The notes under the pieces are model-generated. The model had not been told where the DNA came from, ran no database searches, and saw only the letters and a list, made by a program, of their open reading frames with translations. A DNA stretch of 6,782 bases from Planctomycetota bacterium (GTDB lineage Bacteria; Planctomycetota; UBA1135; GCA-002686595). This document shows, piece by piece, positions 1 through 6,036 of this stretch. Where the stretch lies: NCBI GenBank assembly GCA_029212955.1, contig JARGOW010000215.1, forward strand, positions 1 through 6,782, written 5' to 3'. Position numbers and translations under genes: made by a program. How positions within the stretch are numbered: the first letter of the stretch is position 1; every line of letters begins with the position of its first letter.

Positions 1-1
1 C

Positions 2-232
2 GATTGGCTCGCGCCCCATTGCACGGTCCTGGATGTGGGCATCAACCGCACGGAAGAGGGATCCTTGGTGGGGGATGTGGATTTCGAGGGTGCCAGCAAA
101 GTGGTTTCGGCGATCACGCCCGTACCCGGGGGGATCGGCCCCATGACCATCGCAATGCTATTGGTAAACACCTTCTTCGGAGCCTGCGGTAGCGCGGGCG
201 TGGACCCCTCCGATATGGGCTGGAAGGCCTAG
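2..232 (+). CDS. folD: FolD, bifunctional methylenetetrahydrofolate dehydrogenase/cyclohydrolase (3' end only)
   Basis: This is the C-terminal 76 residues of FolD, cut by the left window edge; the reading frame is open from base 2 to the TAG at 230-232. FolD is a cytosolic NAD(P)-dependent enzyme that interconverts 5,10-methylene-, methenyl- and 10-formyl-tetrahydrofolate, supplying one-carbon units for purines, thymidylate and formyl-Met. What is seen: the segment VLDVGINR (end of the Rossmann strand), then LVGDVDFEGA, then the family signature PVPGGIGPMTIAMLLVNT. This is the second FolD signature (PGG-[V/I]-GP-MT) and the C-terminal helix that packs back on the N-terminal catalytic domain. 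The tail after NT (FFGACGSAGVDPSDMGWKA) is ordinary in length. The upstream catalytic Lys and Tyr lie outside the window. The gene appears to end its transcription unit, because a strong stem follows 20 nt later. Identification is secure; only the start is unknown. Confidence 0.95.
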   Translation, partial: DWLAPHCTVLDVGINRTEEGSLVGDVDFEGASKVVSAITPVPGGIGPMTIAMLLVNTFFGACGSAGVDPSDMGWKA

Positions 233-252
233 GAAAAGGTTTCCTATGTCAC

Positions 253-284
253 GGAGCCCGGACCGTCCCGACGGTCCGGGCTCC
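253..284 (+). terminator. Perfect 15-bp inverted repeat after folD, probable terminator stem
   Basis: Bases 253-267 are the exact reverse complement of 270-284, separated by only two C residues, so the RNA would form a very stable GC-rich stem of about 13-15 bp with a tiny loop. It lies 20 nt past the folD stop. It is followed by TGGGGGTTAAGG rather than a U-tract, and no U-tract follows it on the minus strand either. It is therefore not a textbook intrinsic terminator. It could end transcription without a U-tract, block 3' exonuclease decay of the folD mRNA, or be a dispersed palindromic element. Confidence 0.5.
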
Positions 285-371
285 TGGGGGTTAAGGCTTC
301 CATTTTCCCTCCAGGGGGCAAGCCAATAGCCCCTGAAGAGGAATCCCACACGGGGCTCACCCCAACAGCGC

Positions 372-377
372 TACAAT
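372..377 (+). promoter_or_regulatory. Possible -10 element (TACAAT) upstream of the rhomboid gene
   Basis: TACAAT matches the sigma70-type consensus TATAAT at five of six bases and lies 72 nt before the TTG start at 449, downstream of the folD stem. No convincing -35 hexamer is seen 16-18 nt upstream, so this is a weak prediction. It is listed because the gene must have its own promoter if the stem at 253-284 ends the folD transcript. Confidence 0.25.
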
Positions 378-433
378 CCGATGAGAACTGGAGCCAGAGG
401 CGGAGGATCCGCCCGGCATGGAACCATGCCCCT

Positions 434-441
434 GGGAGGGG
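434..441 (+). promoter_or_regulatory. Strong Shine-Dalgarno (GGGAGGGG) deciding a TTG start
   Basis: A long purine-rich anti-16S match sits 7 nt before TTG at 449-451, which is ideal spacing. It supports TTG as the start of the rhomboid gene rather than the in-frame ATG at 482. The nearby upstream ATGs at 418 and 426 are in other frames. Confidence 0.7.
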
Positions 442-448
442 AATCGAT

Positions 449-1237
449 TTGCCTGCAATCACGCCTTTCGTCAAGCGCCTCATGGTGATCAATGCGATCG
501 TCTTCCTGTTGATGGTGCCGCTTTCGCCCAATGGCGATTCGATGCATGCCCTGGTCCGTTGGATGGGGGTGACACCCAACATGTGGTTCTTGGAAGCTCC
601 GTTTTTCCCTTTCTGGCAATTGGCGAGTTATGGCTTCATGCATGACACGTCTTCCCTGCAGCACCTGCTGTTTAATATGCTTGGGCTGTATTTCTTCGGC
701 ACCATGGTGGAACGAGCGGTGGGCGCCAAACGCTTCGCCATCGCCTATTTCGGAGCCATGTTCGCCGGCGGCCTGGCCCATGTGATCACGGGCTGGTTTG
801 GCCACGGATCGATCCCCGCTTTAGGGGCCTCGGGAGCCGTGCTTGGTGTGCTGCTTATGGCCGCTGTCATGCAGCCGAACGCCCGTGTCATTTTTATTAT
901 CTTCCCCATGACGCTGAAAACCCTGGTCATGATCGTCGTAGGTATGGATGCCTTCGCCCTTCTTGTGGCTTTCCGGGATGGGGGCAGCGATGGCGTGGCC
1001 CACTGGGTCCACCTGGGAGGCGCCGCTTTCGGATACTTCTGGGCGCGCAAGGGACTCATTCATGTGGATTGGTCTGACCGATGGCAGCGCAAGCGCCAGG
1101 TCGTTCACCAAGCCAAGGAACAGGATGCAGCGCTTCACATGGATGAGTTGTTGATCAAGATCCAAAAGGAAGGGATCTCCAGTCTCTCGGACAAGGAACG
1201 GGCGTTCCTGAAAAAGATGTCCGAGCGGGGCAAGTAG
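449..1237 (+). CDS. Rhomboid family intramembrane serine protease (262 aa)
   Basis: This is an inner-membrane protease that cuts substrate transmembrane helices within the bilayer. Seen in the sequence: about six hydrophobic segments starting near residue 10, and the L1/TM2 block ending in HLLFNMLGLYFFG with H72 and N76 (the family HxxxN pair). The nucleophile motif GASG has S128, and TM6 carries AHWVHLGG with the catalytic H188. By the GlpG model, S128 and H188 form the Ser-His dyad and N76/H72 the oxyanion site, so the enzyme should be active. The cytosolic tail from about residue 205 is charged. It ends (231-262) in a helical LxKIxxxGxxSLxxxExxFLxxxS pattern often seen at the C-terminus of bacterial rhomboids (probably the DUF6576 type). 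The start is TTG with a strong Shine-Dalgarno; the N-terminus PAITPFVKRLMVINAIVFLL looks native for the family. The gene stands alone with its own leader. Substrate unknown. Confidence 0.94.
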   Translation: MPAITPFVKRLMVINAIVFLLMVPLSPNGDSMHALVRWMGVTPNMWFLEAPFFPFWQLASYGFMHDTSSLQHLLFNMLGLYFFGTMVERAVGAKRFAIAYFGAMFAGGLAHVITGWFGHGSIPALGASGAVLGVLLMAAVMQPNARVIFIIFPMTLKTLVMIVVGMDAFALLVAFRDGGSDGVAHWVHLGGAAFGYFWARKGLIHVDWSDRWQRKRQVVHQAKEQDAALHMDELLIKIQKEGISSLSDKERAFLKKMSERGK

Positions 1238-1270
1238 GGGTTGATGCGAGCGGCGGGGCCAGGGCCTGGA

Positions 1271-1285
1271 GGGCTGGATCAGCCC
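1271..1285 (+). terminator. Small hairpin after the rhomboid gene, weak terminator candidate
   Basis: GGGCTG (1271-1276) pairs with CAGCCC (1280-1285) around a GAT triloop, 33 nt past the rhomboid stop. The following bases ATTCTTCG are only mildly U-rich. Six base pairs and a poor tail make this a marginal terminator. Confidence 0.25.
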
Positions 1286-1311
1286 ATTCTTCGCGCCTCG
1301 GGAAAGCAATT

Positions 1312-1319
1312 GGTAGAAT
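1312..1319 (+). promoter_or_regulatory. Possible extended -10 (TGG TAGAAT) upstream of the exported-protein gene
   Basis: TAGAAT at 1314-1319 matches TATAAT at five of six positions. It has a TG two bases further out, although the usual TGn spacing is kept only as TG-G directly before the hexamer. It lies 96 nt before the ATG at 1416. No good -35 hexamer is visible, which is tolerable for an extended -10 promoter. A similar sequence lies at the same distance before serS. Confidence 0.3.
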
Positions 1320-1415
1320 GGGCGTGCTCGAGGGACTACTCCTTTTGGACCCCTCGTTCCTTCCGATCTCCCGTAGGAGCCCGTGGGCCAAAAGCCCCAA
1401 CCCCTCTCCATCCCA

Positions 1416-3572
1416 ATGCGATTCCCCCTAGCTTTTCCCCTGGCCGGTGCCCTCTGCATCGCCGCTTCCGTGAATCACGCCCTTGCCGGGGCCACCATAC
1501 TGCCCACCGCGCAGCCCACCATGCTGTCGGGATACTCGGCTTCCGTGGGCACCCTCCGCGGTGATGTCCGCGCGGTCTTTCGGAAGAAATTCAAGAACGC
1601 GATCAAAATCAACGCGACCAAGGAGATGGAGCGACTCATCCGTTCCAATCTCTCCGAGTCCGCAGTTTGGATCGTCGAATTGGCTCACGCTCAAGTCATC
1701 CGCCCATTGGACACCCAGGCCGAACTGTTCGCTCAGATCGAAACCACGTGGAAAAAGGTAAAACGTACCGAGTTCCCCGCCGAAATGCGGCGCTTCTACG
1801 AATCCCTGCAGGGCGATCAGTTCAAGCTCTATGCGAACTTGACCAAGGACTACAACAAGCTTGTCGCGGACTACTACGCGGAGCTGAACGCAGAAGGCGG
1901 TCCCAAGCCCAACGCCATGGTCGACTTCGCGAATCGTTTCGATCGTATGACCGACGACTTTGACGGAATGCGCTGTGATTACTACGCCTCCCAATGCGCG
2001 GCATACGCCGGGGTGAGTTGGGACAAGGACCGCGCCAAGGACCTCAAGGATCTGAAGCGTGCCTGCACGGCCTATGGTCGAATGATCGAAAGCCGCGAAC
2101 GCATGGGCCTCAAGGACAGCATCCTGACCCAAGCCATGCCGCGCTATAACGAACTCGTGTCCCTGGGATACGGTCCCGGTAGTGAGGGACCGGCCCCCGA
2201 AGGCGACGATGCCAACGGTGGAGGGGAGCCGGGAACCCCCGGACTCGGAGCCGCCTCGAACTTCACCAACGTACCGTTGAATTTCGAACTACTGGAAGGA
2301 ATCGAGCAGTTCCAGCGACCCAATTATTTCGTGGATGAGCACTACCCATTGTGGCACTCGTTCTATCTCCGGGAAGTGGGCTCGACCAACGACAACGTGC
2401 TGCGGTTTGGTCCCATGATCAAAAAGTCCGGTATGCCCATTTCCGCGCGGCGCAAGGGATCGGCCAAACTGTATTTTGATATGGATGGCGATGAAGAATT
2501 CGGTGAAAAGGACATCGACATCCCCGTCAAAGGCAAGCGCGAGTCCATCCACCTCGAGATCCCCGTCGAAGGGCGCACCCATCACGTGGCCTTTTATGTG
2601 CAAACCGGCCAGGAGAAGGACAAGTACCAGGGACTCGACACCAACCTGCAACCCAGCGACACGCAGATTGGAGTCTACGCCACCCCCGCAGGCTCCATGG
2701 TCGGCACGATTGGCGGCGAAAGCATCCGCATCATCGACGAGGACATGGACGGAGTCTATGGCGGCAAAGCCATGCCCTTCGGCCACGTGGGTCTGACGGA
2801 ATCCCTTTTCCAACCCGAGTTTGACTCCATGGTGATCGGTGGCTCCAAGCGGGCTTTGCCCTGGAGTCGATATGCGCTGATCGGCAAGCAATGGTACGAC
2901 CTCAAGTCCGAGAATGATGGAACCTCCCTGGGGGCGGCTCCGGTGACTCTCAAGACTGGTTTCCTGCAATTGAAGTTCAAGGGACCCAAACCTGCCTTCG
3001 TCATAGTTCAAGGCACCGGTTCCGTGGAGGAGGCTTTCTTTGACCTATCCACGAGCTCGAAAGTCGAGGTTCCCACGGGCAACTACAAACTCCTGGTGGG
3101 GATGATTAAGAAGGGCAAAAAGCAACAGCTTCAGAAGGTCCTCATGATTCCTGGAAGCACTGACCTTAGCTGGAATGTGGGTTCGGGAGAAACGGTAAAG
3201 GTGGAGCTTGGAGGTCCCTTTAAGTTCGATTTCGGCTGTGACGCGGACAGCAAGGGCTGCCAGGTGATCGGAACCACAGTGGCTGTGGTCGGCGCGGCCG
3301 GTGAGCGCTACGAGCGCCCGTGGCTTTGCGTGCCCCGTCCCAAGGCCTCCGGCAGAAAAGCCGGCGCCAAGCGTGGTACCAAGGCCGAAAAGATGGGCGC
3401 GGTGACCTCCACCGAGGAAGTGAGCAAGAAGGGCTGGGTCATCACCTGGTTCCCCAAGGACATGGGCATTGACATCAAGAACGCTGAGACCAGCGTTGAG
3501 GTGCAATTGACCCAGAAAAAGCACCCCCTGTTCGGCAAGATCACCTCCGACTGGCTGCCCTTCGAGCGGTAA
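1416..3572 (+). CDS. Large exported protein of unknown function with Asp-rich calcium-loop-like motifs (718 aa)
   Basis: I do not recognise a named family. Residues 1-24 form a Sec signal peptide (short basic start, hydrophobic core LAFPLAGALCIAASV, then HALA before G25), so the mature protein should be periplasmic, surface or secreted. Residues about 25-252 are charged and helix-rich with no obvious catalytic motif. Residues 253-280 are a Gly/Pro/Asp linker. The remainder is beta-rich and contains two Asp-rich loops: D355-M-D-G-D...D366, and D441-E-D-M-D-G446, which matches the first half of an EF-hand loop but lacks the acidic residue at position 12. A cysteine pair (C608, C615) and a Lys/Arg-rich stretch (641-659) lie near the C-terminus. 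Start choice: ATG 1416 gives a compact signal peptide but no Shine-Dalgarno. The in-frame GTG at 1383 has AGGAG at 1375-1379 only 3 nt away and would add 11 residues. Export is likely; calcium binding is inference. Confidence 0.85.
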   Translation: MRFPLAFPLAGALCIAASVNHALAGATILPTAQPTMLSGYSASVGTLRGDVRAVFRKKFKNAIKINATKEMERLIRSNLSESAVWIVELAHAQVIRPLDTQAELFAQIETTWKKVKRTEFPAEMRRFYESLQGDQFKLYANLTKDYNKLVADYYAELNAEGGPKPNAMVDFANRFDRMTDDFDGMRCDYYASQCAAYAGVSWDKDRAKDLKDLKRACTAYGRMIESRERMGLKDSILTQAMPRYNELVSLGYGPGSEGPAPEGDDANGGGEPGTPGLGAASNFTNVPLNFELLEGIEQFQRPNYFVDEHYPLWHSFYLREVGSTNDNVLRFGPMIKKSGMPISARRKGSAKLYFDMDGDEEFGEKDIDIPVKGKRESIHLEIPVEGRTHHVAFYVQTGQEKDKYQGLDTNLQPSDTQIGVYATPAGSMVGTIGGESIRIIDEDMDGVYGGKAMPFGHVGLTESLFQPEFDSMVIGGSKRALPWSRYALIGKQWYDLKSENDGTSLGAAPVTLKTGFLQLKFKGPKPAFVIVQGTGSVEEAFFDLSTSSKVEVPTGNYKLLVGMIKKGKKQQLQKVLMIPGSTDLSWNVGSGETVKVELGGPFKFDFGCDADSKGCQVIGTTVAVVGAAGERYERPWLCVPRPKASGRKAGAKRGTKAEKMGAVTSTEEVSKKGWVITWFPKDMGIDIKNAETSVEVQLTQKKHPLFGKITSDWLPFER

Positions 3573-3626
3573 ACGGGCAATCTTCGTTTGCAGGTGGCAG
3601 CCCGAACCCCGGGCCGCTTGATTTGG

Positions 3627-3632
3627 TATCCT
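3627..3632 (+). promoter_or_regulatory. Possible -10-like element (TATCCT) upstream of serS
   Basis: TATCCT matches TATAAT at four of six positions and is preceded by TGG, as at 1312-1319. It lies between the end of the exported-protein gene and the hairpin at 3656-3680, so a transcript from here would carry that hairpin in its serS leader. There is no clear -35 hexamer. This is a weak prediction. Confidence 0.2.
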
Positions 3633-3655
3633 GGCCGCCGATTGGGGCGGCTTTC

Positions 3656-3680
3656 CGGGGCCGCGCCATGCGCGGCCCCG
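3656..3680 (+). terminator. GC-rich hairpin between the exported-protein gene and serS
   Basis: Bases 3656-3666 pair perfectly with 3670-3680 (11 bp, almost all G-C) around a CAT triloop. The tail TTCGTTT (3681-3687) is moderately U-rich, consistent with an imperfect rho-independent terminator for the upstream gene, whose stop is 84 nt before the stem. It also lies 49 nt before the serS GTG, so it could instead act as a leader structure or attenuator for serS. Confidence 0.5.
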
Positions 3681-3728
3681 TTCGTTTGGGGCTCCGTTCC
3701 CTGCAGATCCCAACCAAGCCCCATTCCA

Positions 3729-5006
3729 GTGCTGGACCTCAAATTCATCCGCAATCACCCCGACGCCGTGCGCGCGGGCGCCGCTAAAAAGCATATCCCC
3801 TGCGATGTGGACCGCATTCTGGAGTTAGACAAGGCCAACCGCGCCCTGGGCGTGGACATCGATGGGCTACGCCAGAAGCAGAAAGAGGCCGGAAAGAACA
3901 TGGCTTCGGCCAGCCCGGACGAGCGCAAGGAGTTGATCGCAGCCCAGGGGACGCTCAAGTCCGAGCTCAAGGGCCTGGAGGCCAAACAAACCGAAGTGGG
4001 CGATGAGCTCAAAGCACTTTTGCTGCTCGTGCCCAACGTGCCCGCCGACGAGGTGCCCGACGGCAAAACCGACGAGGACAACCTGGAGATCGCCGTGGTG
4101 GGGGACCTGCCCAAGTTTGACTTCACCCCGCGTTCCCACTCCGAAATCGGCGAGCAGCAAGACTGGCTCGACGTGATTCGCGGGGCTCGCCTTGCGGGTA
4201 GCCGCAACTATGTGCTCAAGGGAGACCTGTCCCTGATGGAAGGCGCGATCATGCGCTTTGCCCTGGACACCATGGTGGCCAAGGGATTCACGCCACTTTC
4301 GGTCCCCACCCTGGTCCGCACCGAGACCATGGTCGGCACGGGTTACTTCCCTGGTGGCGAAGACCAAGCTTACAAGTGCGACGACCGGGACGATCTGTGC
4401 CTGGTGGGCACGGCCGAGGTGCCGATCACGGCGCTCCACCAGGACGAGATCCTGGACGGTTCCACACTGCCTCTGCGGTTTGTGGCCCAATCCCAATGCT
4501 ATCGTCGGGAAGCCGGCACCTATGGAAAGGACACCAAGGGCCTGTACCGGGTCCACCAGTTCCAGAAGGTCGAGCAGGTGGTCATCGACGTGGCGGACGA
4601 GGCCCAGAGCCTCGAGCATCACCAACAGATCCTGCGCAATTCCCAGGACGTTCTAGAGGCCCTGGATTTGCCCTATCGCATCGTCAACGTGTGCGGAGGG
4701 GATCTTGGCCAACCCCAGATCCAAAAGTTCGACATCGAAACCTGGATGCCTTCGCGCGAGAGCTACGGGGAGACCCACTCGGCTTCGCGCTTCCACTCAT
4801 TCCAGGCTAGGCGACTGAACCTGCGTTACCGGGATGCGGACGGAAAAGTGCACTTCTGCCATACGCTCAACAACACCGTGGCGGCTTCCACGCGCATGCT
4901 GATCGCCCTGATGGAAAACCATCAAACCGCCGAAGGGCAGATTCGCATCCCCGAGCCCCTGCGTCCGTATCTGGGCGGCCGAGAGTTGGTGGGCAAGCCC
5001 CTGTAG
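3729..5006 (+). CDS. serS: Seryl-tRNA synthetase (SerRS), 425 aa
   Basis: This cytosolic class II aminoacyl-tRNA synthetase activates serine with ATP and charges tRNA-Ser (and tRNA-Sec where present). The first 105 or so residues form the N-terminal long coiled-coil arm that contacts the tRNA variable loop, visible as heptad-like charged segments rich in Lys and Glu. In the catalytic domain, GTAEVPI carries T228 and E230 of the TxE serine-binding motif. Motif 2 is QCYRREAG with R259, followed by GLYRVHQFQKVEQV. SASRFHSFQARRLNLRY precedes motif 3, which contains R389. The frame is open back to 3588, but the family N-terminus is M/V-LDLKFIR. The GTG at 3729 gives VLDLKFIRNHP and a length of 425 residues, the normal bacterial size; the upstream extension would translate a hairpin. 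No Shine-Dalgarno precedes the GTG. Motif 3 reads LNNTVAASTR in place of the usual GSG-containing version. Identification is certain. Confidence 0.98.
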   Translation: MLDLKFIRNHPDAVRAGAAKKHIPCDVDRILELDKANRALGVDIDGLRQKQKEAGKNMASASPDERKELIAAQGTLKSELKGLEAKQTEVGDELKALLLLVPNVPADEVPDGKTDEDNLEIAVVGDLPKFDFTPRSHSEIGEQQDWLDVIRGARLAGSRNYVLKGDLSLMEGAIMRFALDTMVAKGFTPLSVPTLVRTETMVGTGYFPGGEDQAYKCDDRDDLCLVGTAEVPITALHQDEILDGSTLPLRFVAQSQCYRREAGTYGKDTKGLYRVHQFQKVEQVVIDVADEAQSLEHHQQILRNSQDVLEALDLPYRIVNVCGGDLGQPQIQKFDIETWMPSRESYGETHSASRFHSFQARRLNLRYRDADGKVHFCHTLNNTVAASTRMLIALMENHQTAEGQIRIPEPLRPYLGGRELVGKPL

Positions 5007-5044
5007 GCTCAACCAAAAAGCGCCCTCGCTGTGACTGCGTCTGG

Positions 5045-5065
5045 TCCGTTCCGTAGGGAATCGGA
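5045..5065. other. Imperfect hairpin in the convergent serS/pseudopilin gap
   Basis: TCCGTTCC (5045-5052) pairs with GGAA (5057-5060) and CGGA (5062-5065), with one bulged T at 5061 and a GTAG loop. A smaller GGGCT-AC-AGCCC element lies at 5074-5085. They fall between two converging genes, where a shared terminator would be expected, but neither strand shows a U-tract. The 130-nt gap holds no gene that I can see. Confidence 0.25.
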
Positions 5066-5136
5066 TGTGGCAGGGCTACAGCCCAGGGAACCAGTCGTGG
5101 TGCGCTTGCAAGGACCCGGGATACACAACCCCGCCC

Positions 5137-6036
5137 CTATTTGTCCTTGGGGTCGTCCCCGGTTACCGGAGGCGGATCTTGGCCATCGCGTGTGACCGGA
5201 TCCGTTTGGCCATCGGCCCCATCCTTTGGGTCCTTGGCCGCATCATCCCCTTCGGCGCCATTCTCCGACGGCAAGCTGGGGATCATCAGAAACACCTGCT
5301 CGCTCTCCTGCTTGCGCATGGCTTCGGGGATGCGAACCGTGCGTTGGTAGGTGACGGTCATGCGAGCCGTGCTTTGGAATTCCAATTGTTCCTGGAGGAG
5401 TCGCGGGGTGTTCTCCAGCGTTAGGGTGATCACAATCGATGCGGGCAGCCCCTTGTAAGTGTCGTTGGTGACTTTCTCCGAGCCCCATTCCGTGATGACC
5501 TCGGCCTCGTCCCCGTCCTCGGTAAAAACTTCGATGGTGAAGGCCTTCACGCGGTCCGATAGGAAGGTGTAGTTGCCGCCCTGGTAGGGCAGCTCGTCCA
5601 CTCCGAAATCCTCGCGGCGGAAGAGTTCCAGGAACTCGTCATCGTCCCGGTTGGAGCGTGTCACGTAACCCACTTCGCAGACCTGGCTGCGACGCATGAG
5701 GCCGTCGATCATGACCGGCTCGCGACTCGAGGTCGTGGTGATGAAATCGATGCGGTCGGCGTCCAGGCCATAAAGGACGCGATCATTGATTTTCATGTGC
5801 TCCGCGGCAGGCCGGCCCAGAATATGCAGGCCGCGCAGGTCCTCTGTGATGAGGTCCATGATGATGGGCCCCGCCATCTGGGTTTCCTGGGTGTTGTGGA
5901 TCCGGTCCCGGGTCAAGCGCACGGCGGAGAGCACTTGCAGGATGGTCACCAGCATCATGGACATGATGGCCACTGCGATCATGACCTCGATGATTGTGAA
6001 AGCGGAACGCTGGTTGGGGGCCGGGTTACCTCGCAT
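5137..6036 (-). CDS. GspJ-like minor pseudopilin of a type II secretion system (299 aa)
   Basis: This is a minor pseudopilin that would sit at the tip of the periplasmic T2SS pseudopilus after processing by prepilin peptidase. Seen: a short leader MRGNPAPNQRSA, then FTIIEVMIAVAIMSMMLVTILQVL. This is the class III signal with Glu at +5 (E17) and a single hydrophobic helix. The first mature residues fit, but the residue before the cut is Ala12, not the usual Gly. The body (about 40-255) includes GPIIMDLITEDLRGL, typical of J-type pseudopilins, and a beta-rich core. The last 43 residues (257-299) are an Asp/Gly/Pro/Lys low-complexity tail. ATG 6036 has GGGGAGGG five bases upstream. The longer GTG start at 6069 would put 11 more residues on the leader and is rejected. 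The gene overlaps the preceding I-like gene by 11 nt, implying translational coupling. Assignment to J rests on size, position after an I-like gene and general pattern. Another prepilin-type protein is possible. Confidence 0.78.
   Translation of the reverse strand: MRGNPAPNQRSAFTIIEVMIAVAIMSMMLVTILQVLSAVRLTRDRIHNTQETQMAGPIIMDLITEDLRGLHILGRPAAEHMKINDRVLYGLDADRIDFITTTSSREPVMIDGLMRRSQVCEVGYVTRSNRDDDEFLELFRREDFGVDELPYQGGNYTFLSDRVKAFTIEVFTEDGDEAEVITEWGSEKVTNDTYKGLPASIVITLTLENTPRLLQEQLEFQSTARMTVTYQRTVRIPEAMRKQESEQVFLMIPSLPSENGAEGDDAAKDPKDGADGQTDPVTRDGQDPPPVTGDDPKDK

Noticed and set aside
233..448. Possible small RNA, tRNA or small gene in the four intergenic gaps
   Set aside because: The gaps (216, 178, 156 and 130 nt) show only the stems and weak promoter-like sites listed. 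I see no tRNA cloverleaf, riboswitch-like core, CRISPR repeat or mobile-element end in any of them.
1383..1415. GTG start at 1383 for the exported protein
   Set aside because: Not excluded, but AGGAG is only 3 nt from the GTG, and ATG 1416 gives a compact, typical signal peptide. It is kept as an alternative in the gene entry.
821..1459. 212-residue minus-strand frame overlapping the rhomboid 3' end and gap
   Set aside because: It is antisense to the catalytic part of a clear rhomboid and has no motif of its own.
3588..3728. N-terminal extension of serS from a TTG at 3588
   Set aside because: It would translate through the GC hairpin at 3656-3680, adds 47 residues with no resemblance to SerRS, and the family N-terminus VLDLKFIR begins exactly at GTG 3729.
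1428..3794. Several long minus-strand frames (234, 240 and 249 residues) opposite the exported-protein gene
   Set aside because: They mirror codon positions of the plus-strand gene in GC-rich DNA, show no recognisable domains, and lack ribosome binding sites. The signal peptide and domain layout support the plus strand.
5065..5424. 119-residue plus-strand frame starting in the convergent gap
   Set aside because: Most of it is antisense to the GspJ-like C-terminus, and it has no Shine-Dalgarno or recognisable motif.
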